Counted from the first letter of the stretch, positions 9,156 through 18,193 are shown. The stretch is 36,757 nucleotides of DNA from an uncultured bacterium (GCA_913009835.1 CAJVXH010000012.1:1-36757); one strand, 5' to 3'. Program-made: numbers and translations. The notes: a model not told the origin generated them from the letters alone.

Positions 9156-10409
9156 ATGCCCAATTTTAGCTATATCATCACTGAACCGGACGGTACACGG
9201 CGTGAAGAGCGTTTACGTGCGAATAGCTACGAGGCAGCGTGGTCCACGCTGACCAAACGCGGCTGGAAAATCATTTCGTTACGTGAGATCCGCATTGCAG
9301 AGCAAGCCGAATCGACATCTATTATCGATCAGGTTAGCACTGCTATTTACAAGATGCGGACAGCGATACCTCTTCAGACGTTAGTGTTTTTTACCCGACA
9401 GTTATCGACGATGTTCTCGGCGGGTTTGACCATTGAAAAGTCGGTGGCGAACCTGATGTCGGAAGAGAAGAGCGGACGTTTCCGCAAAGTTCTGGCAGTT
9501 GTCGCAACTGATCTGAAACGTGGTAAAGCTCTTTCAGAGGCTTTGGCAGAACATCCGGGTGTTTTTGACAGTTTGTACATCGCGTTGGTGAAGGCCGGCG
9601 AGATTTCAGGTTCGTTGAACACGGTGCTAGACGAACTCAGCAACTATCTGGAAGCTGTTGCTGAAACGCGGCGTAAGGTTGTATCGGCATTGACATACCC
9701 GGTGATTATCGTAATCTTCATGATTGTCATTTTAACGGCTTTGCTGATCTTCATCGTCCCGATGTTCACTGACATTTACGCGAACTTCGGTGCCAGTCTG
9801 CCGATTCACACCAGGATGTTGATTGCTGTCAGTACGACTTTAAGCGAGAACTTCTTCGCTACAGTTGGTATCTCGCTAGTTGCATTTATTTTTGGTTGGA
9901 CTTTAACTCTGACCGAGCGTGGCGGTATAGCCTGGGATACATTCCGGATAAAGTTCCCTGTCCTCGGGCAGTTGCATCTTGACAGCATGATGAACCGTTT
10001 CTCGAAAACATTTGGAATTTTGATGGGTTCGGGTGTCCCTGTTCTTGAGGGGATTGATCACTGTCAACGGGTGGTTGGCAACCGGGTTATTCGCAGGGCC
10101 TTGGACGATGTCAAGACGATGGTAAAGGACGGTTTCTCCATCTCAGTATCGATGAAGAAGACCGGTAAGTTCCCATCGACACTGGTGCAGTTAGTTGCCA
10201 CTGGTGAGGAAACTGGTGAGTTGGACACTTTGCTGGATCGTGCCGCATACTTCTATGAGAAGCAGGTGGATTCGATTTCGGAACGGTTGACCAGTTTGAT
10301 TCAGCCGATGATGATCATTCTGCTGGGTGGGCTCGTTCTTGTCATCCTGGTATCGATTTATCTTCCGATTTTCCAGATTGGTCGAGTCATGCAGGCTGGA
10401 CTTGGTTGA
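9156..10409 (+). CDS. pilC: Inner-membrane platform protein PilC/GspF
   Basis: This polytopic inner-membrane protein forms the platform on which PilB acts. Its 417 residues contain two T2SSF domains: the first includes 'FTRQLSTMFSAGLTIEKSV' and 'LYIALVKAGEISGSL' and the second 'FSKTFGILMGSGVPVLEGI' and 'LVQLVATGEETGELD'. Hydrophobic segments follow the first domain (VIIVIFMIVILTALLIFIV), lie at ~225-245, and close the protein (MMIILLGGLVLVILVSIYL). The start is ATG with AGGA nine bases upstream. A strong terminator follows at 10431, so the pilB-pilC transcript ends here. Confidence 0.95.
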   Translation: MPNFSYIITEPDGTRREERLRANSYEAAWSTLTKRGWKIISLREIRIAEQAESTSIIDQVSTAIYKMRTAIPLQTLVFFTRQLSTMFSAGLTIEKSVANLMSEEKSGRFRKVLAVVATDLKRGKALSEALAEHPGVFDSLYIALVKAGEISGSLNTVLDELSNYLEAVAETRRKVVSALTYPVIIVIFMIVILTALLIFIVPMFTDIYANFGASLPIHTRMLIAVSTTLSENFFATVGISLVAFIFGWTLTLTERGGIAWDTFRIKFPVLGQLHLDSMMNRFSKTFGILMGSGVPVLEGIDHCQRVVGNRVIRRALDDVKTMVKDGFSISVSMKKTGKFPSTLVQLVATGEETGELDTLLDRAAYFYEKQVDSISERLTSLIQPMMIILLGGLVLVILVSIYLPIFQIGRVMQAGLG

Positions 10410-10430
10410 TCTACAGAGATTCAATTTTTC

Positions 10431-10458
10431 AACCCGGCGGGTCTCCTGCCGGGTTTTT
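10431..10458 (+). terminator. Intrinsic terminator after pilC
   Basis: AACCCGGC pairs with GCCGGGTT around a 9-base loop and is followed by TTTTTG. It also rules out the TTG at 10461 as the natural pilD start. Confidence 0.88.
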
Positions 10459-10517
10459 GTTTGTACGTTATTTGTGGTAGATATTTGTTTGATTGCAAGA
10501 TGACGAGGAATTACCTG

Positions 10518-11324
10518 ATGGATGAAGCGCTCTTCGATGTCCTACTTGTGTTTGGGACTATCCTCGGTCTGATGGTTGGCAGCTTTCTGAACGTGGTGAT
10601 TCACCGTGTACCACGCGGAGAGTCGATAGTGTATCCAGCTTCACATTGTCCGAACTGTGACCATGTGATTCGCTGGTGGGAGAATATCCCGGTACTGTCC
10701 TATTTGTTTCTTAGAGCGCGCTGTAGTGGGTGCGGAGCGGCTATTTCCATGCGTTACCCGGTGGTTGAACTGCTGGGTGGACTAGTGGTTTTGATCAGCT
10801 TGCTTGAATTCGGCTTGACCTGGAGCGCGTTGGCTGGGATTGTCATGGGATGGAACTTGATCGCACTCGGGATGATTGACTTTGAGACGAAAACGGTTCC
10901 GGACATCCTTGTACTCACACTTGGGATCCCCGGTTTAATACTGTCTTTCCTGATCGGGAGCTGGACGGGTTTGATGCTGTCAGTTCTCTCAGCAGGGATA
11001 CTTGGTGGTTTTTTCTGGTTGACGCGAAAAATTGCGAACGCCTCATTCGGGGAAGAGGCAATGGGCGAGGGCGATATCACACTTGTGGCGGCGATTGGCG
11101 TGTATTTGCACCCAATATTCCTGCCAATGTTTCTATTGACAGCGTCAGTTTCAGTCTTGATCGCTGCATTGTTCTGGGCTTGGACGAAGAAAACCTCGAT
11201 TCGTGATGTTGAAATTCCGTTTGGTCCTGGATTGGCTTTGGGTGGTTGGGTGCTGTTTGTCGCGGGGAAATCGATGATGGGTGGACTGATGCACCTCGCA
11301 GCACCATTCCTTAACAACTATTGA
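10518..11324 (+). CDS. pilD: Prepilin peptidase/N-methyltransferase PilD (A24 family)
   Basis: This inner-membrane aspartic peptidase cleaves class III signal peptides of prepilins and methylates the new N-terminus. From ATG 10518 it has 268 residues. The N-terminal methyltransferase domain is present, with 'GSFLNVVIHRVPRG' and two zinc-site pairs, Cys44/Cys47 (CPNC) and Cys69/Cys72 (CSGC). Catalytic aspartates are Asp121 ('MIDFETKTVPD') and Asp186 in 'GEGDI'. About seven membrane segments follow. GAGGA nine bases upstream supports 10518; the in-frame ATG at 10500 has no ribosome site. A substrate must exist, but no prepilin gene lies in this window. Confidence 0.95.
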   Translation: MDEALFDVLLVFGTILGLMVGSFLNVVIHRVPRGESIVYPASHCPNCDHVIRWWENIPVLSYLFLRARCSGCGAAISMRYPVVELLGGLVVLISLLEFGLTWSALAGIVMGWNLIALGMIDFETKTVPDILVLTLGIPGLILSFLIGSWTGLMLSVLSAGILGGFFWLTRKIANASFGEEAMGEGDITLVAAIGVYLHPIFLPMFLLTASVSVLIAALFWAWTKKTSIRDVEIPFGPGLALGGWVLFVAGKSMMGGLMHLAAPFLNNY

Positions 11325-11350
11325 ACATTCAGATTGTTGACAGCAAAAAG

Positions 11351-11373
11351 CCCCGTGGCGATGTGCCACGGGG
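11351..11373. terminator. Bidirectional terminator between convergent genes
   Basis: CCCCGTGGC-GATGT-GCCACGGGG is a perfect 9-bp stem, with AAAAAG on its left side and TTTGCTT on its right, so it can stop both pilD (+) and the secreted protein gene ending at 11400 (-). Confidence 0.88.
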
Positions 11374-11399
11374 TTTGCTTATGCTTCAGGTGGAGAATG

Positions 11400-13469
11400 T
11401 TACTTCAGCAAGACCATCTTGCGGGTCTTGGTGACATTACCGGAGGTAATGTTGTAGAAGTAGACACCGCTGGCCAGTTCACCTGCGTAGAAGTTCACGC
11501 TGTGTGAACCTGCACTCATGCCGCGGTCAATCAATGTGGCGACTTCACGACCGAGTACGTCGTAAACCGCAAGTTTGACCTTACCGGGCTGTGACATGTT
11601 GAAGGAGATCAGCGTGCTCGGGTTAAATGGGTTCGGGTAGTTCTGCTTCAACTCGAACTCATCCGGTTGCAGGCTGGAATTCGATTCCTTCACACTGGTA
11701 ATCACATGACCGTTCCAAGCCCAGTCGTCTGGATCATCGTAGTAATTAGAAGAGTCAACATGCAACGGATAGTTGCGAATCCACTCAGCGTTCGCGTTGA
11801 ACTCATCGATCAGTTCACTCTTCGCAATCGAGTGGTAAACCATAATGTTGTCCGTGGCTACACCTACCGGAGTGGTGGAAGGACTGGCAATACCCGGATC
11901 GTAATCAACAGTGTAGAAGAGATGGATGTAGTCGCCATCCGAATTTATAGCCAGACTCATTTCGCGTTCGGATTCCGTCTCATACTCGACCAGGCCAGTG
12001 CCTTCGTTGCGCGTCTGCGTAACATTGATTGGCATGGCCCAGTGCTTGCCGTTATCATCGGACATGGACATCCAAATGTCGGTAGCCATCCTGTAAACGC
12101 CGGAAGTGGTACTTGCATCTCGCGGCAACCCTTCCGCAGTCGTATCTCCATCCACACCGTATTGCGACCATGCGCAGTAGATGTGGTCCGATACGTTATC
12201 ATAGTAAAGTTGCGCATTGTTTACCATGCGCTCCCAAGCATCAACGTAGCCGTTCCAGTAAGTACCATCCTGAACCTGGACGAAGAGCTGATCCTGACTA
12301 TTCCAGTAGTACAAGCGGGCTGTGGTGGTGATGAAGCCGCGGTAGAAATCGTATCCGGGTACGTTGAAGACAACGTGTAACACGTTATCTGCATCGTAAA
12401 CCATGTCGATTTCGGTGTAGGCACGCATGGTGTCACCGTTGGCCACAGTCGTATCCGGGAGGGCATCCGGAACCGGCGGTACGAAGTTGGTGATGTTAAC
12501 CGCGTTATCAATACCAAAGTTCCAGTTCTCACCGCCGTCTGTGCTTTCCCAGTACCAAATGTCGTTATTATACTGGTTGGCCTCATCACCTTCGTCGAGA
12601 GTGTTGAAACGGCTGACGGTCTGACCGAGTGCGATATGGCTGCCATCAGGGGATACAGCGACAGCGTTCGCCAAGTTCATGGAAATGTCGGTTACCAGAA
12701 TCTGGTCCTCTTGACCTGGGGTTGCGTTGCTGACCACGCCGGTAAGCGGGTCTAGCAATGAACGGTTGTAGTACAGACCATCTTCGAGCAGGTTATCGGG
12801 GTCGTACTCATTCAGCATAGCATGGATGTAGTAGTTTCCATTATACTCCCCGGCTTCCGCATGCGGCCACATGGTTACGACTTCGACTGGAGGAATCTCG
12901 AAATTATTGAACAAGTTCGGGACCCAGGGATTCGGAGTGGCATGGAAGGAGTAATAATCCGTTCCTGCCGGTGGACCACCGTGATAGGTCACGATCGGAA
13001 TATCGCTGACAGGATCCAGGTTGATCACCTGGTATCCACCGAAGTTGCTGGGGCTATTAACGGTAGTGTAGGTGTCCTCAAGAGTGATGAGGCCGTCTGC
13101 ATCCCGTGTTGCTGTGATGTAGTAGGTCTGTGAGGTACCATCCGCCGATGAGCGATAACAATAGGTGAAGTGAAGAGTCGTGCTACCATCTTCCCAGTTA
13201 TCCACTTCAATCATCCGTCCCATGGTGGCATTATGCTGCATGTCACGCCAGGTGTTACCGACAACAACCGTATCACCCATCATCTCGTCCAGCTCGTTCA
13301 TTCCACCAACGAATGCCGGGCGTTCGGAACCAGGTATACCTGGCTCATCATTCAACTTGATCTCTTTGGTGTCAACGCTCAGAATCGGTGAGACCGTGTC
13401 GGCTATGACCGCTGCAGCCATCGTTAGCACGAGTCCAAGCACACAAATCATTGACCACGTTCGTTTCAT
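11400..13469 (-). CDS. Secreted Asp-box protein with T9SS C-terminal sorting domain (paralogue A)
   Basis: The 689-residue product begins with a signal peptide (MKRTWSMICVLGLVLTMAAAVIA) and ends with a T9SS type-A sorting domain over the last ~80 residues: 'LKQNYPNPFNPSTLISF', 'VKLAVYDVLGREVATL', 'GVYFYNITSGN' and a terminal 'TRKMVLLK'. The body has sialidase/BNR Asp-box motifs ('STDGGENWN', 'SDDNGKHWA'), which suggests a beta-propeller. T9SS exports such proteins across the outer membrane and removes the tail. It is a clear paralogue of the product encoded from 13933: both share 'NPWVPNLFN', 'DALPDT...ANGDTMR' and the same tail. Substrate unknown; Asp boxes do not prove sialidase activity. 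GGAAGAG precedes the start. Confidence 0.88.
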   Translation of the reverse strand: MKRTWSMICVLGLVLTMAAAVIADTVSPILSVDTKEIKLNDEPGIPGSERPAFVGGMNELDEMMGDTVVVGNTWRDMQHNATMGRMIEVDNWEDGSTTLHFTYCYRSSADGTSQTYYITATRDADGLITLEDTYTTVNSPSNFGGYQVINLDPVSDIPIVTYHGGPPAGTDYYSFHATPNPWVPNLFNNFEIPPVEVVTMWPHAEAGEYNGNYYIHAMLNEYDPDNLLEDGLYYNRSLLDPLTGVVSNATPGQEDQILVTDISMNLANAVAVSPDGSHIALGQTVSRFNTLDEGDEANQYNNDIWYWESTDGGENWNFGIDNAVNITNFVPPVPDALPDTTVANGDTMRAYTEIDMVYDADNVLHVVFNVPGYDFYRGFITTTARLYYWNSQDQLFVQVQDGTYWNGYVDAWERMVNNAQLYYDNVSDHIYCAWSQYGVDGDTTAEGLPRDASTTSGVYRMATDIWMSMSDDNGKHWAMPINVTQTRNEGTGLVEYETESEREMSLAINSDGDYIHLFYTVDYDPGIASPSTTPVGVATDNIMVYHSIAKSELIDEFNANAEWIRNYPLHVDSSNYYDDPDDWAWNGHVITSVKESNSSLQPDEFELKQNYPNPFNPSTLISFNMSQPGKVKLAVYDVLGREVATLIDRGMSAGSHSVNFYAGELASGVYFYNITSGNVTKTRKMVLLK

Positions 13470-13932
13470 GTTCTCTTCCTTTCTCCGTTCTACAGGATGC
13501 TACTTCTTACCAGTCGAGATTCCAGGCTATCGCCCATAAGTGACTGGTGTTTATCTGTTGGTTTTGCTTAGCTTAGCGAATCTGAAGCTACACGATGAGC
13601 GGCTGTAAATATAGGGGTAAGCTCCCACCTGATACCGAGCGCGATTACTCCTTTACTCATCCTCATCCTGTTATAACCTATACAATTTAGGAGTCAGAAA
13701 CAATCTCCAAGCAGTTTTTGCGAGTTTCTCGCCAAGAGAGCCACCCTTTAGAGGGAGCCTATGAGAGGTGCGAGTTCTCATTTTCTACATCGGGCGGCAA
13801 TGCACTTGCACTCACCATGTTATAGATTGTATAACAGATGTGTAAGAAGTCTACAACCAATCCCATGCGACTGGCTGATGGTCCGGCAGTGCAGCCAGTT
13901 AGTGGACAGACGTTTTAAGTGGAGGAGTATTG
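13470..13932. promoter_or_regulatory. Divergent control region with two TGTTATA-type palindromes
   Basis: These 463 bases separate two divergently transcribed paralogues. TGTTATAGATTGTATAACA at 13818-13836 is a perfect 7-5-7 inverted repeat. TGTTATAACCTATACA at 13669-13684 is a shorter, imperfect version. A possible + promoter is TTGCAC (13806-13811), 18 bases, TATAAC (13830-13835), which places the palindrome over the -10. Either copy could be an operator or simply an AT-rich promoter. Nothing coding is evident here. Confidence 0.5.
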
Positions 13933-15984
13933 ATGAAGAACCTGCTAGTAATTGTTATGCTGGTCACCATGATCAGCACTGTGGCGTTTGCTCAAACTGA
14001 GCGACAATTGCCTAACGAACCGTTACCATACCTTACAGGTGCTGAAGTTGTCAACCTCCCGGCACAGATGATCGGCTTCACGCCGAGGATCAACGAGCTG
14101 GATGAGATCGTGGGAGACACACTAATCCTTGGCAGCACTGGCTGGGACGATCAGCACAATGGTGGTTGTGGTCGTTCGATCGGGTATACCGATGGTGAAG
14201 ATTGGAACGTCTACATCGTGTGGACCAAGCTGACTGGTTTGGATCAGGGCAATCCTCGTCATGTGGTGTATACTACGGTTACAGACGATGGTGCGGGTGG
14301 ATTTGTGATTGATCCGCTTCCCCAGGTTCAATTTGAGAATGGCTATCGCAGCGGTTATACAACATTGGCCTATGATTCACCGAATGCGATTGGTTACGGA
14401 ACATTCCACTATTCTCCTGCTTCAGGTGATCCGTGGTCCTCGGTTGCTGTGATTGAGAACCCGTGGGTACCGAATCTGTTCAACATAGGTTCGGTTCCGA
14501 ATCCGTTTGTGAACGAACATATTTGGCCACACTCAACGTTTGGCAACACGAACAATGTTCACGTCACTGAACATGAGTATCGTACAGGTCTTGCGGACAT
14601 GATGCAGATTACTTATTACCGTTTCGCTCCAGACCCAGTCAGTGGTATTATGAATCCTGACCATGATGGCGATCCGCATGTGATCACCGATTTGGCTATG
14701 AACATCTCCTCTGACATCGCTCCCAGCACTACCGGTGAACAAATCGCGGTGGGCATCGTTGTGGCCCGTTTTGGAACGCTCGGTGAAGTGTTCGGAGAAA
14801 CTGATGACACCCAGGTGAATAACGATTTGTACGTATTCGAGAGTTTGGATGCTGGAGTGACCTGGGAAGAACCGATAGATGTTACCCAGTTCATCGGTCC
14901 GATCTACGATGCATTGCCCGACACTAACGCAGCTAACGGCGACACCATGCGTACCTACACAGACAACTCCGTGATCTACGATGACGAAGACAATCTGCAT
15001 GTAGCTTTCACCGCCGGTATTTTTGACTTCTTCCGCGTGGGCGTTTTCTACGAATCCCGCATATTCCATTGGATGCTGGATGACAATGGTGATGATGTCT
15101 GGACTCAGATCAATCACCAGCCGTTCGCGGGCCAGGCTGAATCATGGGCTCGTACGACCGACCGTCCGAGCTTGTATTTTGATGACGACACAGGCATCCT
15201 CTGGTGCGTGATGGAGTTCTGTGATTGGGGTCCGGATTCTACTGATTACGGTGAGGGCGGATTCATTGCCAACACTGACATTAAGATTACCGCGTCTCCC
15301 CCTGGTGAGTACAATGGTCTTCTCTGGACGAAGCCGGTGAACGTCACTAACACGAAGTATACAGGAGGCTCTGATGGTGCTCCAGCTGGTGAAAGTCGTT
15401 CAGAGTCTGATGTGAGCATTGCCCTGGATAGCGAGGGTGATTACCTGCATATTTCGTATCTACTTGATTTGGACGCAGGTTCAGGCGTTCAGGATGAAGG
15501 CACAATGACAGACAATCCGATTGTCTATCACCGTATCGCCAAGCAGGACTTGCTCGACATCTTCGAAGCGAACGCTGAGTGGCAGCCGAACTATCCGATG
15601 CACGTCGATAGCACTGGTTTCTGGCAGGATCCAGGCAACAGCCAGTGGGCTGAGTACGGCGGTTTCTTCACCGGCAACCGTGAGGAACTGTCCGTCGGTG
15701 AAGGCAGCGGGTTGCAGCCAAACGAGTTTGAGTTGAAGCAGAACTACCCGAACCCATTCAACCCCTCTACCAGCATAGAGTTCTCATTGGCTCGTGCGGG
15801 TATGGTGAAGCTGGCAGTTTACAACGTGCTCGGTCAGGAAATCGCGACGCTAGTTGATCGCCGCGTTAACGCTGGAACGCACAACGTTACGTTCATGGCT
15901 GATGAGCTGCCGAGTGGTGTATACTTCTACAAGCTGAGTGCGGATGGAAACGAAAAGGTCCGCAAGATGGTTTTGATGAAGTAG
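13933..15984 (+). CDS. Secreted Asp-box protein with T9SS C-terminal sorting domain (paralogue B)
   Basis: The 683-residue product has a signal peptide (MKNLLVIVMLVTMISTVAFA, then QTE) and the same plan as paralogue A: an Asp-box beta-propeller-like body ('FESLDAGVTWEEP') and a T9SS type-A tail ('LKQNYPNPFNPSTSIEF', 'VKLAVYNVLGQEIATL', 'GVYFYKLSADGN', ending 'VRKMVLMK'). GGAGGAG at 13921-13927 sets the ATG at 13933; the TTG just before it is not needed. The pair probably arose by duplication and inversion, or by duplication on both sides of a shared control region. No T9SS core gene (sprA, gldKLMN, porU) lies in the window, so the export route is inferred from the tail only. Confidence 0.88.
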   Translation: MKNLLVIVMLVTMISTVAFAQTERQLPNEPLPYLTGAEVVNLPAQMIGFTPRINELDEIVGDTLILGSTGWDDQHNGGCGRSIGYTDGEDWNVYIVWTKLTGLDQGNPRHVVYTTVTDDGAGGFVIDPLPQVQFENGYRSGYTTLAYDSPNAIGYGTFHYSPASGDPWSSVAVIENPWVPNLFNIGSVPNPFVNEHIWPHSTFGNTNNVHVTEHEYRTGLADMMQITYYRFAPDPVSGIMNPDHDGDPHVITDLAMNISSDIAPSTTGEQIAVGIVVARFGTLGEVFGETDDTQVNNDLYVFESLDAGVTWEEPIDVTQFIGPIYDALPDTNAANGDTMRTYTDNSVIYDDEDNLHVAFTAGIFDFFRVGVFYESRIFHWMLDDNGDDVWTQINHQPFAGQAESWARTTDRPSLYFDDDTGILWCVMEFCDWGPDSTDYGEGGFIANTDIKITASPPGEYNGLLWTKPVNVTNTKYTGGSDGAPAGESRSESDVSIALDSEGDYLHISYLLDLDAGSGVQDEGTMTDNPIVYHRIAKQDLLDIFEANAEWQPNYPMHVDSTGFWQDPGNSQWAEYGGFFTGNREELSVGEGSGLQPNEFELKQNYPNPFNPSTSIEFSLARAGMVKLAVYNVLGQEIATLVDRRVNAGTHNVTFMADELPSGVYFYKLSADGNEKVRKMVLMK

Positions 15985-16035
15985 CTCCAATCGTTTGAAA
16001 TCGACGATTCCTGTTAATCGTCTTCCGTATTTGGT

Positions 16036-16077
16036 CGCCTCTCGGAGTCATTGATTCACCCCCGGGAGGCGGTTTTT
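16036..16077 (+). terminator. Intrinsic terminator after paralogue B
   Basis: CGCCTCTCGG pairs with CCGGGAGGCG (one wobble) around a ~16-base loop and is followed by GTTTTT. Confidence 0.78.
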
Positions 16078-16148
16078 CGTGTAATATTCTGGATTGTGCA
16101 TGACACGTCGGGAAGCCTCCCGGCGTTTGGTGTCTTTAAGGAGGAGCA

Positions 16149-16931
16149 ATGCCTAAGAAGTGGACGGCGGAAGACGAGGCATACCTCGTTGCAAATTATA
16201 ATAAAGTCCCGATCCAGGAACTGGCGAAGCAGTTTGGTGTGAGTAAAAAAGCTGTTCGGGTCAAGTATGGCAAGCTGCGCAACCGTGCAGATTTTCTTCA
16301 GTTGGCTCAGAAGGCACCGGATGAACCACCGCCGCCAACTCCAACTACTCAGCCTCGCGGTCCGCGCAAGTGGAGTGAGGATGATGAACGTTACTTGTTG
16401 GCCAATTACAATACGATGAGCCTTGATGAACTGGCGCGCCATTTTGGTGTGACCAAGAAGGCTGTCCGTGTAAAGTATGGTAAGATCAAGCATAAGGCTG
16501 CGGAGCTCGTACCTGACCAGAGTGTTAGCGAAGCAGAGCAGCTTCAGGTTGGTCCGCGCAAGTGGACGGAAGAGGATGAGAGCTTCCTGTTGCAGCATTA
16601 TGAGGATCTCGGTCCGGATGCGATGGCGGAGCACTTTGGGATTTCACGCAACCAGGTGCAGCAGAAGTACACCGCAGTGAAAGAAAAGCGTCGCCCGACC
16701 TTGCACATTCCGCGAATGCATGGCGAAGCGCCGAAGAAATCACTGGTACAGCAGGTCAGGAAACGTAAGCCGGTCACTCCTCTGGTTTCGATGTCACTTT
16801 CATCGACGATTCAACGTAATGAAGACCAGATGACTGAAGTCGAGGGTAGTGTAGAGACTCATATTCAGGTGATGACGGAAGAAGGTTGGAAGCCGCTTGA
16901 GATGAGCAAGAATCGCATCAGTCGCTCCTGA
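16149..16931 (+). CDS. Protein with three Myb/SANT-like helix-turn-helix repeats
   Basis: AAGGAGGAG sits directly upstream of the ATG. Three 42-residue repeats occupy about residues 5-46, 75-116 and 139-180. Each starts with Lys-Trp, then '(T/S)xEDExxLxxxY', then 'LAxxFGVSKKAVRVKYG' as the probable recognition helix; the third is more diverged ('FGISRNQVQQKY'). Proline-rich (PPPPTPTT) and acidic linkers join them. The last ~80 residues are basic, then polar, with no known domain. Repeated Trp-led three-helix units are the plan of Myb/SANT DNA-binding proteins, rare in bacteria as tandem triplets. I infer a DNA- or nucleoid-binding protein; target unknown. It is monocistronic, with terminators on both sides. 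Confidence 0.82.
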   Translation: MPKKWTAEDEAYLVANYNKVPIQELAKQFGVSKKAVRVKYGKLRNRADFLQLAQKAPDEPPPPTPTTQPRGPRKWSEDDERYLLANYNTMSLDELARHFGVTKKAVRVKYGKIKHKAAELVPDQSVSEAEQLQVGPRKWTEEDESFLLQHYEDLGPDAMAEHFGISRNQVQQKYTAVKEKRRPTLHIPRMHGEAPKKSLVQQVRKRKPVTPLVSMSLSSTIQRNEDQMTEVEGSVETHIQVMTEEGWKPLEMSKNRISRS

Positions 16932-16958
16932 GTGACCATATAGTTGTCGATATTATAG

Positions 16959-16981
16959 AGGGAGCCCTTGGGGCTCCCTTC
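16959..16981 (+). terminator. Terminator after the Myb-like gene
   Basis: AGGGAGCCC-TTG-GGGCTCCCT is a perfect 9-bp stem 28 bases after the stop. The T-run is short (TTCATCT), so termination may be partial. Confidence 0.7.
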
Positions 16982-17026
16982 ATCTGTATGTAGCTTCTCA
17001 CTTGCAAGGGTGATCAGTACCTTCGC

Positions 17027-17368
17027 ATGCTTAAGAAGCGTTGGTCAGTGCATTACCTCGATGGAGAGAGGATGGAAGACACCATACATGCTCGTCACCC
17101 TGATCCGGAGAAGCAGGGGGTCAGCATCAACAGAATCAAGTATGAGCAGATGCGGTTGGCAATCGAATCTGCTCTGTCTGATTGCGATGACCTGACTTTC
17201 ATTGAGCTGACGAGCAGGGTTCGGGAAAATTTGAAGGACGGTTTCGACGGATCTATTGAGTGGTATATGGTAACCGTGAAACTTGACATGGAAGCTGAGG
17301 GCGTGCTTGAACGCATTCCGGGTCGGTCGCAACGCCTGCGGCTTGTGGCTGAACCGAAGGCGGGGTAG
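17027..17368 (+). CDS. Small conserved protein, winged-helix-like (possibly DUF6958)
   Basis: The product has 113 residues. The C-terminal two thirds read as 'INRIKYEQMRLAIESAL', 'LTFIELTSRVRENL', 'GSIEWYMVTVKLDMEAEGVLERIPG' and end 'QRLRLV'. I recall this pattern from a small family annotated DUF6958; the name is from memory and uncertain. The helix-helix-beta layout looks like a winged helix, but no DNA-binding role is shown. It ends 8 bases before cutA and is probably co-transcribed with it. A later start at Met16 is possible since the ATG at 17027 has a weak ribosome site. Confidence 0.7.
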   Translation: MLKKRWSVHYLDGERMEDTIHARHPDPEKQGVSINRIKYEQMRLAIESALSDCDDLTFIELTSRVRENLKDGFDGSIEWYMVTVKLDMEAEGVLERIPGRSQRLRLVAEPKAG

Positions 17369-17376
17369 GCTGGCAG

Positions 17377-17712
17377 ATGGCAAACGTTAAACTTGTATTT
17401 GTGACAGTTCCTGCTCAGACGGGCAACAACGGTTTAGCGGGTCGCAATCTTGCAAATAGCTTGGTCACGGAAGGGATTGCGGCATGTGTGAACCGAATCC
17501 CCGGACTCAATTCACACTATCTCTGGGAAGATGATCTGCACGAAGATGAAGAAGAGTTGTTGTTGATCAAGACGACTTCGAAGCGGTTGAAGGATCTCAC
17601 CCGGCGGATAGAAGAGCTCCACCCTTCCGATGTGCCGGAAGTGTTGGTTGTTGACGTTGAAGATGGGTTGCCCGCCTACCTCAAATGGGTGACCGAGCAG
17701 TGCAGGAAATGA
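17377..17712 (+). CDS. cutA: CutA1-family divalent-ion tolerance protein
   Basis: The 111-residue length and whole sequence fit the trimeric CutA1 family: 'LANSLVTEGIAACVNRIPGLNSHYLWE', here split as usual around strand 2, then 'EELLLIKTTSKRLKDL', 'LHPSDVPEVLVVDVEDG' and 'YLKWV'. CutA1 has been linked to copper tolerance in E. coli, but its biochemical role is unsettled. GGCTGGCAG just upstream is a weak ribosome site; translational coupling to the preceding gene, 8 bases away, is likely. The gene ends 10 bases before a convergent gene and no hairpin separates them. Confidence 0.93.
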   Translation: MANVKLVFVTVPAQTGNNGLAGRNLANSLVTEGIAACVNRIPGLNSHYLWEDDLHEDEEELLLIKTTSKRLKDLTRRIEELHPSDVPEVLVVDVEDGLPAYLKWVTEQCRK

Positions 17713-17722
17713 TATTGCGCGC

Positions 17723-18193
17723 TTAGCCTATTTCTCTTGATTTCCTCACCCTGAACACCCACAGATCGCTGATCAGATAATTCACCATCATTCCAACCGC
17801 TATGCCGCTGAGATGGCTGATGTAATTGGCAAAAGGATAGTCACCCATCGCTCGATCCACAGCCCATCCAACTCCCAGCGGGATGAGGAAGGATGCGAAA
17901 AAGGTGCTGCCGTGGTAACGGAGCAGTCGCCCGAAGTAGTTGCTGTAGTTTCGCCCACGATCCTTCCAGGTCCAGAAATAATTCCAGGCAAAGTTGTGCA
18001 GAACCGCGATTTCGATAGCGAACACCCGAGCGAGGTAGTCTTCAACACCGAATACCTCATGCCACAGTGCATATCCCGCCATGTTTACACCAACTCCGAG
18101 CAGACCTACTGCACCGAACTTGAGGAAACGGGAAGCGTGGGAGCGTATGAAGTTCACCGGTTTGCTGCTGCCTTGGGGTGTTGGCTCACTCAT
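17723..18193 (-). CDS. GtrA-like membrane protein
   Basis: The 156-residue product has four hydrophobic segments and the GtrA/DPMS2-type signature: 'FLKFGAVGLLGVGVNM' opening, 'HNFAWNYFWTWKDR' in the middle and 'NYLISDLWVF' at the end. Family members help flip or handle polyprenyl-phosphate-linked sugars, for example in O-antigen glucosylation or cell-wall arabinogalactan. Its start overlaps the upstream stop by ATGA, so it is the last gene of a coupled three-gene operon. No glycosyltransferase is adjacent, so the substrate cannot be inferred. Confidence 0.9.
   Translation of the reverse strand: MSEPTPQGSSKPVNFIRSHASRFLKFGAVGLLGVGVNMAGYALWHEVFGVEDYLARVFAIEIAVLHNFAWNYFWTWKDRGRNYSNYFGRLLRYHGSTFFASFLIPLGVGWAVDRAMGDYPFANYISHLSGIAVGMMVNYLISDLWVFRVRKSREIG

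Noticed and set aside
16149-16931. Transfer of a eukaryotic Myb gene
   Set aside because: The bacterial ribosome site, ordinary base composition and lack of intron or eukaryotic Myb spacing of tryptophans give no support.
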